Source of the DNA: Adiantum capillus-veneris
Taxonomy: Eukaryota > Streptophyta > Polypodiopsida > Polypodiales > Pteridaceae
Assembly (NCBI GenBank): GCA_014529385.2
Contig: CM043968.1
Location: forward strand, 24,058,513-24,122,512
Length of the DNA: 64,000 bases
Direction: 5' to 3'
The position numbers and the translations under genes were made by a program. Positions 35,260 through 46,597 of the stretch are shown one piece after another (the stretch's first letter is position 1; every line of letters starts with the position of its first letter). The notes beneath the pieces were generated by a model that did no database searches, was not told the DNA's origin, and was given only the letters and a program-made list of their open reading frames with translations.

Positions 35260-35960
35260 AAATTCATATTGAACAGAGTGGTCCAATCATTCGGTTCTAG
35301 TTGTGTGGCCATCTCATCTCGTAGGCACTCTTGATGCGCTCACGACAGTTCCATTGAATCATTCGTGATTCAAAATTCATAATTCGTTATAGTTCCATTC
35401 GGGAGCTATCACTGCTCGAAAATCATCATCATCTCATTCTTAATCCTGTTATCTATTTGCAAATAGCAGGTTCTTCCATTATTTTCATTCAAAATTCATG
35501 ATACTTATCGGGTTCATTCTGGAGCGGTCACTGCTACGAATTCGTCATCCATTATCATCGATTTCACCTATTATCTGTAGACATCTAGCAAGTTCTTGGG
35601 AGAACATTAATCTCATACATAAAAATCAAATTCATCTTCGGAAATTCCTATTTCAAAGTTCATTCACCACACACTTAGTTCATACTGATCACAATGTTTC
35701 AATCATATAGTCATCTCATCCGTCTAGAAGTCTTGATGCTCCTAGATCCTTGTGTAGCCATCTCATCCCGCAAGAACTCTTGATGCGCTCACCACAGTAT
35801 CCAATCATCTCATTCATATGGAATCTTGATGCACTAGAATCATTCATTCAAAGTTCATAATTCTTATCGTGATCGGGTTCATTCTAGAGTTGTCGTTGCT
35901 CCCAACTCGTCATCATCTTATTTCCGATTTCACCTGCAAAACAGGTAAAATTTTAAGCAA
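35260..35960. repeat. Degenerate tandem repeat forming the E2 interior
   Basis: Two interleaved motifs recur: catctcatc..tagaa.tcttgatgc (near 35310, 35710, 35760, 35810) and attcaaaattcat followed by cgggttcattctggag (near 35380, 35490, 35850). Spacing is irregular. No coding frame runs through it. Confidence 0.7.
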
Positions 35961-36552
35961 ATGATTAACCTCGTTGCAAAAGAGTCGAGGTCCACTTCCA
36001 TGTTTCTAAATGCTTTCATATGCATGTTCCTCGCTCCTAGAAGTTATTTGCACATAGATAACAAGAGCTTTCAAAAACATTTATTCCACAGAGACTGAAA
36101 TTTTCTGCAAAAACCCTAATTTTTCAAAGTTGTTGGATATAAGATCTATTCGCGTCAATGCGTAGAGCTTGTTGAGAGGATCAACTTTGCCTTCTGTCAC
36201 ATATCCAAATTCTCAACCGATGAAGAGATTTTTAAAGGTCTTGTTCTTCATTCTGCTCTTCATTTCCCGCGCCGGGTTTCAACTTTTCTTTGCCTGCCCA
36301 CCGAGAGTTGTTATCGTCCACAAGAACCCATGTGTAATCTAGGATTCTTTAAGGCTTATGCCCTGTAAGACAGAGCCATGAAGACGAGATCCGGCCCGAT
36401 GCGTGACGAAGTAAGGGTGGGAGTGGCTAATAAATCCGGGGTCAGGAAATGAAGATTCTTCACTAACAATTTTCAAAGTGCCCAAGTGCCTTGTCTGCCC
36501 TTTGTTAGGACCGGTATGCTTTGACAACCTTTGAGAAAAGCACACGCATGAT

Positions 36553-36564
36553 GCTCTGATACCA
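36553..36564 (-). other. tRNA-iMet primer-binding site of E2
   Basis: Minus strand tggtatcagagc is a perfect 12-base complement to the 3' end of plant initiator methionine tRNA, two bases from the LTR end. Confidence 0.9.
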
Positions 36565-36566
36565 AA

Positions 36567-36836
36567 GTCACAAGCACCCCAAGCAGAGAATCCGACACGA
36601 CACACGAGAGAATCCTTTAAAATACTTCACACACTTTCACAATTTGAGTCGACATGGTTCAATGTAGTTCCGTGCCCAGAGAGATCGGCCCCAAAGACAG
36701 GCACCCCTTTCCCTATTTCTTTTATAATAATGCTTGATCATAATACAACTATCGCGGGTCCTCGGCTCTCAGACTCTGCGTCCAGATGCTCTGAAGAGTG
36801 AAGCCCTTGAGCCCTTTTTATTCCTACCAACCCCAT
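36567..36836 (-). repeat. Partial 5' LTR of E2
   Basis: It contains the U5 module in minus orientation (about 36655-36735: aggggtgcc, ctttggggcc, gggcacggaact). It is truncated at 36836, where gypsy gag sequence of the opposite-strand element E3 begins. Confidence 0.8.
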
Positions 36837-38120
36837 GAGGCTCAAGCCAGGTACTTGATGCGTCCTAGAAGGATAGGGAGCACTCGCATGTTGCAGAGTC
36901 AGGGGCTCCAAGACAGGTTCCTTTCATCCATCAACAAGTGGTTAGGACGCCAATTCCACGGGTTTTGCCAGTTCAACCCGCCATCTTTCAGTGTCCACAT
37001 GTTACATTAAATGGACAAAGAACCAATTTCCAAGCAATGCATCAAGTTTTTCCACCACCCACGGTACATCCTGGGTATTTCGGGGGTGGATCTGTGTTCC
37101 AAAGTATGGCTAGTTATGCGCCTGGAAAACGGCAGTATATGCCAGGAACAGTGTTAGGGGGTATGCAAGGCATGATGCCAAACCCCATGTATGGTAATAT
37201 CGGCATGCAATCAGGGCCAATTTGGTGTGCCACAGGGCAATTTTGGCATGGCGGAATTTCTGGACAGCAGTTAGATATGGCACTTACGACGCAAAATGTC
37301 AATGGCCAAGGAATGCCAATGACCCCTACTATAGTGCACATGTTGCAGACAATTCCCTATGACAATTTGGGGACATTGGAAAAGCCAAAAGCCTACAAAG
37401 AAGGTGATGCAACTGTAAAGTTTAGCACTTTCAGTGGCTTTGAGGATATGGCAAAGGCTCTTACTTCCCTCCAGCAATTTGATACAGATTATGCAAGAGG
37501 GAATTTTACAGAGGCCTCTAAGGTCAGGAAAGCTGCCACTTTCTTGAAAGACAATGCACTTACATGGTGGACAACATTGTTGATGCAAGGACATGCACCC
37601 GCCACATGGGTATACTTCAAGCAAATGTTTGCATCTGTGTGGTTGCCAAATGAATTTGAAGCCGATGTCATGACGGATTGGCACCAACTCACTGCGGCTA
37701 CTTGCAAGAGACTACAGGAGTACAATCAGAGGTTTGTAAAGTGTTGCTCTCAATAACCTCCTACAGGTTTGTGCCACTGACAGAGTAGATTGAGAAGTAT
37801 TGTTGTGGGCTACCTATAGGGCTTCGCGATTACTGTACAAAGAACAAAGTGGCTACCCTCACTCGGCTTATGGAAGTTGCCAACACTGGTCTTGCCTTGT
37901 TGCAGGGAGAGGACAGTGGGTTTCCGGGCAACGTGAAAGGGGGGCAGCAAAAGGAAAATTTAGCAAAGAAGCCCTTTGTGAAAACAGCTCCTGAAGCGTC
38001 ACAGGGGTCAGAAAAGGTCCACAAGGACAAGGACTCAGCCGAGACTTCTGGAGCACAGGCAAAGAAACAGAAAAGGAAGCCTTTTGTGCGTAAGTCGCTC
38101 GAGGAAAGGACCAACTGACT
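36837..38120 (+). pseudogene. gag: gypsy gag of E3
   Basis: A long open stretch at 36938-37756 starts at a GTG in the middle of the frame, so the true start is upstream and lost. A Pro/Gly/Met-rich N-terminal part is followed by the capsid-like pattern VKFSTFSGFEDMAKALTSLQ, FLKDNALTWWTTLL and LQEYNQRFVKCC. After a break, 37760-38118 gives the basic C-terminus (KKQKRKPFVRK). No CCHC knuckle was recognised. Confidence 0.8.
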
Positions 38121-38560
38121 CAGCTGACTCCGATGATAAAGAGGACAAGAAAGGAAAGAAGCCCAAGCCCACGGCAGGTTTAGTGCCAGACATGGTGGGT
38201 GACGAGCCAAGTACGGATGCCAGCAAGTTATGCAGAGCATGGGGTAAAGTCAGAGATCAGATGGCACTTATTTTCTTTGATCTAGGTGCCAAAGCGAACT
38301 TTATCTCACCAGAATTAGCTATAAAGCTGGGCATCAGAGCTGAAGAGATCGGTTAAACGGCAGAGGCAAAGTTGGCATGTCTTGGCCACTCAGAGTGTGT
38401 TACTCCCATCATTGGAAAGATAGTCTACATATTCAATCATTTGTGGACACCAAAGAGTTCTATATCATGCCATTGGAAGGGTGCAATGCGTTGTTGGGAA
38501 TTCCGTGGATGTTCCGAACACATGGCGTGCTGGATATCTTCGATAAAAAGTTCACCCTTC
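38121..38560 (+). pseudogene. gypsy protease of E3
   Basis: ALIFFDLGAKANFISPELA near 38262 aligns with LIFFDPxANENF of E5. The catalytic loop here reads D-L-G-A where DSG or DTG is usual. NALLGIPWMFRTHG near 38490 is the later conserved block. A stop at 38354 and a shift separate the halves. Confidence 0.75.
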
Positions 38561-40130
38561 ACCATAGGGACAAAACTCATGCTTTGGATGTAAAGCTCAA
38601 AGGGCAGTGTGTCCCTATTGTATTTGCTTCTTCGGCTATCACTTCTATAATTAAGAATCATCTTTCTGCATACTTGATTTTTGCACAAGATGTTTCATAT
38701 AGTTGTCGGTCAAATTTATCTGTGTTAGATAAAGAAAGGTCAGCATTGCGAGAGTTTAGTGACTGTTTTTCTAATTCATTACCGTCACAATTGCCGCCGG
38801 AGAGGCCTGAGGACCATACGATAGATTTGGTGCTAGGGTGTAGCCCACCAAACAGACCTCCCTGCAGGGTTAGTGCGGCTCAGCAAAAAGAGATTATGGC
38901 CAGGTTGAGGAGCTCTTAGCGAAGGGGCTGATTCAGCCTAGTTCTTCACCTTCTTGCTCCCCAATGCTCCTAGTGCAGAAGAAGGATGGCTCTTGGCGCA
39001 TGTGTATTGACTACCGTGCGTTGAATAAGAATACCATCAAGAACAGGTTTCCTATCCCAAGGATTGATGATATTCTTGACCGTTTAGAGGGTGCTGCAAT
39101 TTTCAGCAAGATAGACCTTAAGAGTGGGTACCATCAGATTCGTATATGGCCACAGGATGTGCACAAGACTGCGTTTAGGACGACATTTGGTCTCTATGAG
39201 TTTTTATTGATGCCATTTGGTCTTACAAATAATGCTCCTGCTATGTTTAATAGGATGATGGACCGGACCAGATTTTCCGCTCGCATCAAAAGTTTGTTGG
39301 CACATTCTTTGATGACATGATAGTCTATTCGAAGAATGAAGAGGAGCATAGGCATCACTTGACCATTGTGTTCGAAGAGCTGCGCAGTCACAGGTTACTT
39401 GTCAATCCTAAGAAAAGTGAATTCTTCTTGGAAGACATCCACTTTCTTGGTTACATAGTGTCAAAGGATGGTGTCCGAATGGATCCCGCAAAGGTTGACG
39501 TTATTAAGACATGGCCAGACTTAAAGACTGGCACCATATCCGAAGCTTCTTGGGATTGTGCTCATACTATAGAAGGTTTATGAAGAATTTTGCAAAGATG
39601 GCTTCACCTCTTCACGCTTTGCAAAAGAAAGAGGTCACTTTCAGATGGACCCAAAAAGACATTTCAGCTTTCACTCTCTTAAAGGAAAAGTTCACTTCAG
39701 ATCCCGTGATTGTTTTACCAAACCTCAGGAAGTCATTTGTGGTCTAGTGGACGCGTGTGGCAACAACATTGGAGCAGTGCTAATGCAAGATGGTCGGGTA
39801 GTAGCTTATGAGAGCAGAATCTTGCAAGGGCCAGAAAAGACTATGCAAATCTATGAGAAAGAGTTATTCGTTGTCATTCATGCGCTCTCTAGCTGGAAGC
39901 ACTACCTGTTAGGTGCTGGTTTTGTTGTCTAGACATATCATCAGACCGACCTTGCGATACTTCTTGACACAATCAAAACTACCCGAAAAGCGTATGCGAT
40001 GGGCAAACATTCTTTCTATGTTCCACTTCCAGATTATGCATGTGGAAGGCAAGAAGAATGTTGTGGTTGATGTGTTATCAAGAAAGCCACAAACTTCAGC
40101 TATGTCAATTCCTTATCATCATGAGCTTGA
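38561..40130 (+). pseudogene. pol: gypsy RT and RNase H of E3
   Basis: [20 protein letters not shown] and [15 protein letters not shown] (38950-39150) are followed by the MPFGLTN box with one extra residue, then, after a frameshift, the catalytic box split near 39310-39320 (DDMIVYSK). SEFFLEDIHFLGYIV, LGLCSYYRRFMKNF and RNase H motifs YEKELFVVIHALSSW and RMRWANILSMFHFQIMHVEG follow to 40100. At least five breaks. Confidence 0.9.
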
Positions 40131-41340
40131 TGACATGAAGGAGCAAGGCATTATGGAATTGATGGGACGGTGAAAGCGGTAGAGACATTCTTTTATTGGC
40201 CTACTTTGATGAGAGATGTGGATGCCTTTGTGCGAGCATGCGTGATTTGCCAAAAGGTCAAGTTTGACAGGCAAAAGGCACCAGGGTTATTACAGCCACT
40301 ACCGATTCCGGATAAGCCATGGGAAAGCATGCTAAGGATTTTATCTTTGATCTTCAAAGAACGCCGATAGGGAATGATGGTATATGGACCATTATTTGCA
40401 AGTTCAACAAGCAGGCCCATTTTATTCCTGTCAGGAAGAAGATAAAATCTCACCAGATGGCACGTTTGTTCATGTACAATGTGTTTTAAGTACCATGGTA
40501 TGCCATAATCGATTGTCAGTGATCGTGATCCTCGCATGACAAGCTTGTTTTGGAGAGGATTATTTGACAAGATGGGCACTACGCTCAAGTTCTCGTCTTC
40601 GTTTCATCCACAAACTGATGGACAATCAAAAGGGGCTAATTCTACTGTCTTGGATCTGAGAAATGTTAGTTGTCAAATAAAAAGGGCAAGTGGGAATAGT
40701 ATTTGCCTATGCTTGAGTATGCGTACAACAATACGGTGCATTCGTCCACAAGCAAGGCACCTTTTGAGATTGTTGAAGGTGGCAAAAAGGTTCCTCCCAT
40801 TTTGCATACAAAGGACAAGATCTTTGAGGCACATCGATATGTTGAGAACATGGATGAAATGTATAAGAATATTACGCTTGCCTTGGAGAAGACTCACGCA
40901 AAGCAGAAAAGGGCTGTTGATCGTCACCGTCGTGACTTACTGTTTTCACCTGGTGATTAGGTACTTTTACGGTTTGAAAAGGCAAGGTTAAAGAAGATGA
41001 AGGGCAAAGAAAGGTTGTTTCCGAAGCTCAGCATGCGTTACTATGGGCCTTTTCAAGTGCTTGATAAGATCAACGATGTTGCTTATAGGCTGAAATTACC
41101 TAACACTTGGAAGATTCAAAATGTGTTTCACGTGAGTCTTCTAAGACCCTTTGTGGGTGATGTGCCAGAAGATATGCCACAGGAGGATCAGCCATGAACT
41201 TGATGAGACCTTAGTACCTAAGCAGATTTTGGCACATAAAGAAAGAAAAGTTAAGGGACATGTTGTAAGATGCTATTTGGTGAGGTTCAAGAACTATCCA
41301 CCTATGGATGCAAAGTGGATGGAAGAGCAAAACTATGACT
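40131..41340 (+). pseudogene. pol: gypsy integrase and chromodomain of E3
   Basis: Zinc-finger segment ending CVICQKVKFDRQKAPG (40170-40300), core motifs GNDGIWTII, SIVSDRDPRMTSLFW and FHPQTDGQS (40370-40640), AYNNTVHSSTSKAPFEIVEG (40703-40960), tail LSMRYYGPFQVLDKIND (41000-41190), then a chromodomain (QILAHKERKVKG, LVRFKNYPPMDAKWMEEQN) broken after WMEEQN at about 41335, where E1 continues LADTP. Confidence 0.9.
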
Positions 41341-42958
41341 CAGTTTTTAACGGCGGGGATTTCTCCCCTGCAGTCGGTCACAAATCCAAACATGATCACA
41401 ACAACACGAGTCCCAGCCACGCTAAAAATGACACCCCACCAATACAAAAGGTCAGCTCAGCTAGAAACACCCCATTAAAGAGACACTCAGAGACAATTTA
41501 AACAAGGCATCATTCTTATGATTAGATGGCTCTTCTTCACTTCGGTTCAAAAATCCTGTACCTGACTGCCAAAAAAATTGCGATGCACAGTGCAGTCCAG
41601 ACCACCAATTAAGTCTTGTCCACCTTTCTTCTGACCTGCATCAACACCCCAAACTTCAACTTAAACAAACCCTGTTCTTGAACATAACAAGCATCATCTA
41701 TGCATACTTAAAACAACCTCCTACCAAGTACATTGTCTGCCAGAAAGATAAGCCCTGCACAGGTTCCCCATATTGGCTTCCCTGATGATCCAAAATCCCT
41801 CAGTGCAGGTATCTACACAATAAATTTCTGAAAAAAATTAGCAAATCGTTGATGAATCTTGATACATCTCAAATCTAAACCCAACGAAAAATACTGAAAT
41901 GCACATAGTTTTACTTCCATTCGTGTGAAATAAGAGTAGCAAAGCATTCTACCCAGAATGTCACACATGATTGGGAAAAACAAACCATGATCTTGCATTA
42001 AAACAAGAGAGAATTATCAGTGGAAAAAAATCTCTGTAAACCTCAGCTCAGCTGCAATCGTACAAACCTTCCTATTATCAGCTGATGATGTGGCAGTGAT
42101 GATGTGTTAGCACTGATAAGTTGTAGTGATGACATGGCAGGTGATGCATTATGGATATCAGATCGAAGATCTTGACCTGAGGTTTCCAAAAAGCTCCAGC
42201 AAGCAGCCAGAAACTCACATTTGTGGCCAACAGATGGGATCATAAGCTCTGCTTTTCCCAAAAAAAAAAGCAACAAAGTGGAGCTGTCCAACTCTTCAAA
42301 GGTTGCTCTACTTGTAATAGCCCTCACAGCCCTTGAAAGATTTTTCTCCAAGACTCTCTGTCTTGATAAGTACAGTCACATGTGAAACTCTGGTATCAGC
42401 CTGCTGATCGATACAAGTAAACAACTACCACACGTGGTACAAGTTTTGGGACTGACAATACCTAGAGGGAACTGTACCTTATGTGGGTGATTCTCTGATC
42501 TACTGGTGCACGTGTGCGGGTGGTTCATTTAACGAATTGCAGGTTGTCATTCACCTTCTCCCAAGAGTATACCGAAAACAAAAATCAACAAGGCAACACT
42601 TGCTCAAGTCGCCCAAAGTTTTGCAGCACTTCCTGCATTTCTGTACGTTAGAACTTGGAGCTCTCACACCATTACCTCTCACTGACTCTCATGAGTAATT
42701 CTCCTTGCACTTTGCACCATTGCAGCAAAGCAAGCACTACATTAGACTTAACTACTAAACTTGCTCTTCAAGTGTCAAAGGTATAATGTTCACTTCTATA
42801 ATAGATGAAAATGACAAAAGTATGAAGGTCTCATTAAGTCATTTGTATCATGTGTTATGACCTTTCTTGCGGGTACATGCGATGATAAAAGCATGCTAAC
42901 AACACAAGATCATCAATGGCATGTATATATGGCATGCAATCGAGGACGTTTGCCATTT
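41335..42958. other. Foreign or rearranged segment interrupting the E3 3' region
   Basis: Sequence after the chromodomain does not resemble the E1 3' region until about 42925. No terminal inverted repeats or target duplication were found. On the minus strand, about 42361-42065 forms an open stretch (AVRAITSRATFEELDSS, then SVGHKCEFLAACWSFLETSG) followed by a potential donor (aag/gtttgt), resembling a captured host exon. The family was not recognised. Confidence 0.35.
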
Positions 42959-42971
42959 CAAGACGGGGGCA
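42959..42971 (+). other. Polypurine tract of E3
   Basis: caagacgggggca directly precedes LTR start TGTCAC; the adjoining aatcgaggacg matches aatcgagggcg upstream of the E1 tract. Confidence 0.8.
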
Positions 42972-43340
42972 TGTCACAAGGACGTGGTGGTGATCTAGTG
43001 CAATTTCAATGGCAGAAAATAGAGAATTCAGCGTGCTGCAGATTCTCGCCAGGTTTTGTAAAGTGTTTGTATGCGCCGCGAAAGTCATCCATTGAGTGGG
43101 GATTTTGTCTATGAAGTTTCCTAGTACAGTTATGCTGCCAAAATCAGGCCAGAACATGTCTTTTTCAGCCTGGATTATGTGGGACAGCTTGTAGGAAATC
43201 GCAGGTTTTATTCCCTTTTTTATAAGAATAAAGAAATACCGAAAGGGGCACCAGTCTTTGGGGCCAACAGGTTGTCGGCGTTTGCTTGGAGTGCTCTAGC
43301 TTCCAAGCCGTGTGTGTTCGAAGTGTTAGTTCTTGTTACA
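42972..43340 (+). repeat. 3' LTR of E3
   Basis: This 369-bp LTR begins TGTCACAAGGACGTGG and ends CTTGTTACA. It carries the U5 module (aataaagaaatacc, gaaaggggcacc, tctttggggccaac) at 43226-43268. It is shorter than the E1 LTR, lacking much of U3. Confidence 0.8.
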
Positions 43341-43714
43341 GGTTTTATTTGCAAAGTTTCTCTCTGTCCTAATGTCAAGGCTAAAATCTTAAAACCCTTG
43401 GAAATCCGTTGTGGACCTGCTATTGTGGCGGTACTGCTGGGCTGATCTACAACCGCTGAGGTGAATAAGGGCTGAAATGCAAAAACGCTGGCTGATCTGG
43501 GCTGAATTTGCAAAACGCTGGCCGTTTTGGTCTGAAACCAAAAATGTTAGGCTAATCTGGGTGCTGATGGGAAATCCGGCAAGGATTTACAAAGATGTTG
43601 CGGGTCCTCGTGAGGCTAAGGCTAGAAACCGAAAACGCTGATTTCCTGATGCTGAAAAGGCTGGGCTGATCTTGAGAAAATGCTAGAGCTCCTGAGGTGC
43701 TGCCTGACTGTTGG
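43341..43714 (-). repeat. Left half of an interrupted LTR related to the 43.7-kb element
   Basis: It is rich in gctgaaaacgctgg-like units and resembles the reverse complement of the solo LTR at 23392-24555 (gcagtaccgcc.. and gatctgggctgaa motifs). The right half lies at 48140-48469. A gypsy LTR (E4) is inserted between them at gttgg. The low boundary is ambiguous between 43334 and 43341. Confidence 0.65.
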
Positions 43715-43716
43715 TG

Positions 43717-44724
43717 TGTAAGGTGTAGCGGAATGAATGTTGAACTTTGCTCAAGATGAGTGTTCCGAACTGTGCTCAAGGGTTCCTTTTACTTATGGAA
43801 AGAAGAGCCTTCCGTTCCTTTAGTGAGAGAGTGCAATGGACACAAACAAAGTGAATGGACACTGTGAATGGAAGTGCTTGAGACTGAGAGATAGAGAAGA
43901 GAATACGACAAGACGTTGTAAAACCCTCCTCCAAGGGACCCACTCTCGATGGCGAGAGTGGTCTACTATTGATTGCACAATCTGATACAATGATGCTGAT
44001 GCAAGTCTAATGGCTATGTCGATGTCGACGGTGTGGACGACAAGGACGAGACTATGGCTGAAAACTGAATCTGACGGCTGAAAATCGATGGATCAAATGG
44101 CTGTTTTGGACAACTATCGATAGCTGAAATTGTTGTCCAAATGGGGCAGGAAACGCTGGCTAAGGGTTGCTGGAAACGTTGATTATGGATTGTTGAAACG
44201 CTGGTATGCCGAGGCTGAAAATGCTGGTCTACTGAAGCTGAAAACGCTGGTCTACAGAGACTGAAAACACTACTGATGTGTTGGCGTTTTGGTTGATGAA
44301 AACGCTGGGAATCTACTGGGGATTCTTGTTGAGAAGGGTCTCCAGAGGGCCTGCTGCACTTGAGTGCCTGATGCTCTCCTTCTTCTTCCATATAGTGCTA
44401 GTGCTAGGTTGCTTATATATTATCATAGCAAAATTGCCCTACCTAGTTCCCAACAAAAGTCACTTAAAAATAATAAGTGAAAAATGTCAAAAATAGGAAA
44501 AATAGGTCTATGCACTGTAAAAATGTTACTGATGGGTTCTGACTGTAATCTGATGATCATGTTGTGTGCAACCAGAGGATATGCATCTAATCTAAGTGTC
44601 TGGACATGCACGCTTTGCGAAAAGACTCACAAAAGTGCCCGATCACATCCTAATCTAACTGAACTGAACCCATGTCATGAAGTAGCTTGTCCACGTACAC
44701 ATAGGGTTAGATGTGCACGTGACA
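43717..44724 (-). repeat. 3' LTR of the non-autonomous element
   Basis: It is paired with 46598-47575 across its full length (ggaatgaatgttgaactttg, ctcgatggc.agagtggtct, cttatatattatc). It includes several gctgaaaacgctggt units near 44200-44290; one extra unit set makes it 30 bp longer than the partner. Confidence 0.95.
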
Positions 44725-44737
44725 TCCCCTCCTTTTC
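44725..44737 (-). other. Polypurine tract of the non-autonomous element
   Basis: Minus strand gaaaaggagggga touches the LTR start TGTCACG. The stop codon of the downstream ORF overlaps its edge at 44736. Confidence 0.9.
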
Positions 44738-45435
44738 AAAGTGAGGTACTGGTACCGAACTGCATGGCGTCGAGAAAGATCGCCAACAACGTCTTGAATC
44801 GTGGAAAGGACTCTTCGCCGGCCCACTCTGATGCGTGGGTCATGCGATACTTGAACTTCATAAAGGTCTGCAATGCTTGGTTCTTTAGGCAACACAAAGT
44901 CTTATGTGACTTCTTCGATGCTTCAACTTCGTCTATAGTCATGCGTCTACCTTCTTCAAGAATCTCCGAGGCTGAAAATTCCTGAAACCACTTCCAACAC
45001 AAAAACCTGAACATACCCATTCCATGTAAAGTGACTGGAAAGAATCTTGTCTTCCTCAAAGAGTGTACATGCAATGTAGATGAACACATAGACAGAGTGC
45101 CTACCCGTTCACCACACACGTGCAAACAATGAGAGCGAATCTTGTCTTTCTGATCTAAAGCAATCAACTATGGCAATTCACAACGGAAATGCCCATGCTT
45201 GGTGCTCATACTTTCATGTGCTCTTTCTACCACTTGTCGTGCCAAGGAAGAGACATGGAATGTGACTTCTTTGAATGCATACTTTTCAGCTTTTCATGAA
45301 TAATCCGCATACATCCGTGCTCATTCATGAGTGAATCGTGCTCAACGTACAATATGTCATTCCTAAGAAAAGGGATCACATGAAGACGCTGACTAAAATA
45401 CAGGAAACGATCACGAATGAAACACTCAAACAATT
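44736..45435 (-). pseudogene. Unknown ORF between gag-like ORF and polypurine tract
   Basis: Two open stretches, 45433-45227 (CFIRDRFLYFSQRLHVIPF, HGCMRIIHEKLKS) and 45167-44736 (FLCWKWFQEFSASEILEEG, MKFKYRMTHASEWAGEE), separated by stops. No retroelement enzyme motif is present. It ends exactly at the polypurine tract, where a pol gene would normally end. It could be a family-specific ORF or a transduced host sequence. Confidence 0.45.
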
Positions 45436-45469
45436 CGTGCTAACTAATCATGCGAACACACAGTACTTC

Positions 45470-46149
45470 CTATGGGGGTTCTTTGGACCTAGGCTCGAGA
45501 GCCAAGATCGGTTCTTGATGATCGATTGAATCTTCTTGTGGGGGTTCTGTGGACCTCAACTCGAAAGCCAAGATCGGTTCTTTGTGATTGATCGAATATA
45601 CAATGAGATTAGAAAAAGTATCAACTAATCCATCATTCTTGTGAACAATCACGTCATCTTCATGCAAATCATCATGCTCGTGAGAAATCACATCATGATC
45701 ATCATGCAAATCATCATGCTTGTCATTATCATCGAAATCATCATGCAAATCCTGTGTGTCATGCTTTGGAGAAGAAGAGGCTGAGAGAGTCTTCTTTTCC
45801 CGAATCTTTTCAATCTTCGTCTGCACATTAGAAATGAGAGATGGAGAATGAACAACTTGCTTGTGATCCAATTGTGTTTTTCTTTCTACGTACTTGTAAT
45901 CAAATTCTTTGGCCTCCAAGCGTAATTGCTCGCGCTCACGCTCCATGGCTGGCATTCTTGCTTCGTGCCACGTTGTCATCATGTCCATCATCGTCTTGCA
46001 CCAAGCCTCCATAGGATCTGGTGCAATCCTTGGCGTAGATGAGAAAAAGGAGGAACGGAAAAACCTCCTGGTGGGGAAAATTCTTCTTCGTCTCTCTCAT
46101 GCTCATCACCTCCAAGCGAAGTATCCATTCCGCTTCGAGTGATGACCAT
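45470..46149 (-). CDS. gag: Gag-like ORF of the non-autonomous element, one frameshift
   Basis: The start ATG at 46147-46149 gives MVITRSGMDTSLGG, a beginning common in plant gypsy gag. The frame must shift near 46025 to enter the 46012-45470 frame (EAWCKTMMDMMTTWHEARM, EREREQLRLEAKEFDYKYVE), a helical coiled-coil-like region. It ends with an unusual His/Asp-rich tract (DDLHDDHDVISHEHDD) and two copies of EPILAFELRS / EPILALEPRS. No zinc knuckle is seen. Its role in packaging is inferred. Confidence 0.5.
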
Positions 46150-46477
46150 CCACTGAAGTTGTGGGTTCTTGTGGTCTTGGGTTCTTAAGTTCACAAGGAA
46201 CTTGGGTTCTTGGGGGTTTTGAGTTCTTGAGGGTCTTGAGGTTCTTCTTTCGCTTGCAATCTGTGTTAGAGAAGGATCTTCTCTTCACTCGAGTTCTGCT
46301 CTTTTTCGGAGCACACCCCTTGGCGGCCTTGCGCTCATACCAAGGTTGCTTTTTCCCACCTCGCGTCAATTGGCCGGCCGCTAAGTGCACGGTCCGCTCT
46401 GAATGAGTGAAAAGAGGCACAAGGGGAGGCTGGACAAGCCCTTCTTTCTTGGGTTTCCTATCACTCTTCAAAAACAC
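46106..46477 (-). other. Basic open frame upstream of the gag-like ORF
   Basis: A 123-codon frame without an ATG start is rich in Lys/Arg/Pro (SRTRVKRRSF, KRKKNLKTLKNS). It overlaps the gag-like start in another frame and lies in the leader after the primer site. The composition may reflect leader structure rather than a protein. Confidence 0.3.
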
Positions 46478-46584
46478 GATTAGGAATCGACACGCCTAAG
46501 TGAACTTGGGTTCGTGCGACCTCAACAAGCAAAAAAAAAAAATCCTTGTGGTTCTTTCCTTGAGTGATACAAAACACTGCCAAA

Positions 46585-46596
46585 GCCCCGATACCA
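46585..46596 (-). other. tRNA-iMet primer-binding site of the non-autonomous element
   Basis: Minus strand tggtatcggggc matches tggtatcagagc at 10 of 12 positions and lies one base inside the 5' LTR. Confidence 0.85.
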
Positions 46597-46597
46597 A

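Larger units (their letters stand above)
34478..36836 (-). mobile_element. gypsy element E2, non-autonomous, both LTRs partial
   Basis: Minus strand: 5' LTR remnant 36567-36836, perfect primer site, about 1.67 kb of internal sequence with no recognisable gag or pol, polypurine tract 34874-34886, then the 3' LTR from 34873 to a break at 34478. The two LTR pieces overlap near 34490-34590 and 36730-36836 and together describe an LTR of about 580 bp. The interior is largely degenerate tandem repeats. Confidence 0.75.
36837..43340 (+). mobile_element. gypsy element E3 with gag to chromodomain and 3' LTR
   Basis: Plus strand: gag from 36837, protease, RT, RNase H, integrase and chromodomain to about 41340, a disrupted 3' region (41341-42958), polypurine tract 42959-42971 and 3' LTR 42972-43340. 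The 5' LTR and gag start are missing at the junction with E2. It is the fullest gypsy coding set in the window though interrupted by many stops and shifts. Confidence 0.85.

Noticed and set aside
38262-38300. D-L-G-A and D-P-stop protease loops as a novel active site
   Set aside because: DPG-type loops occur in plant gypsy proteases, and these copies are decayed; two broken copies do not support a new catalytic class.
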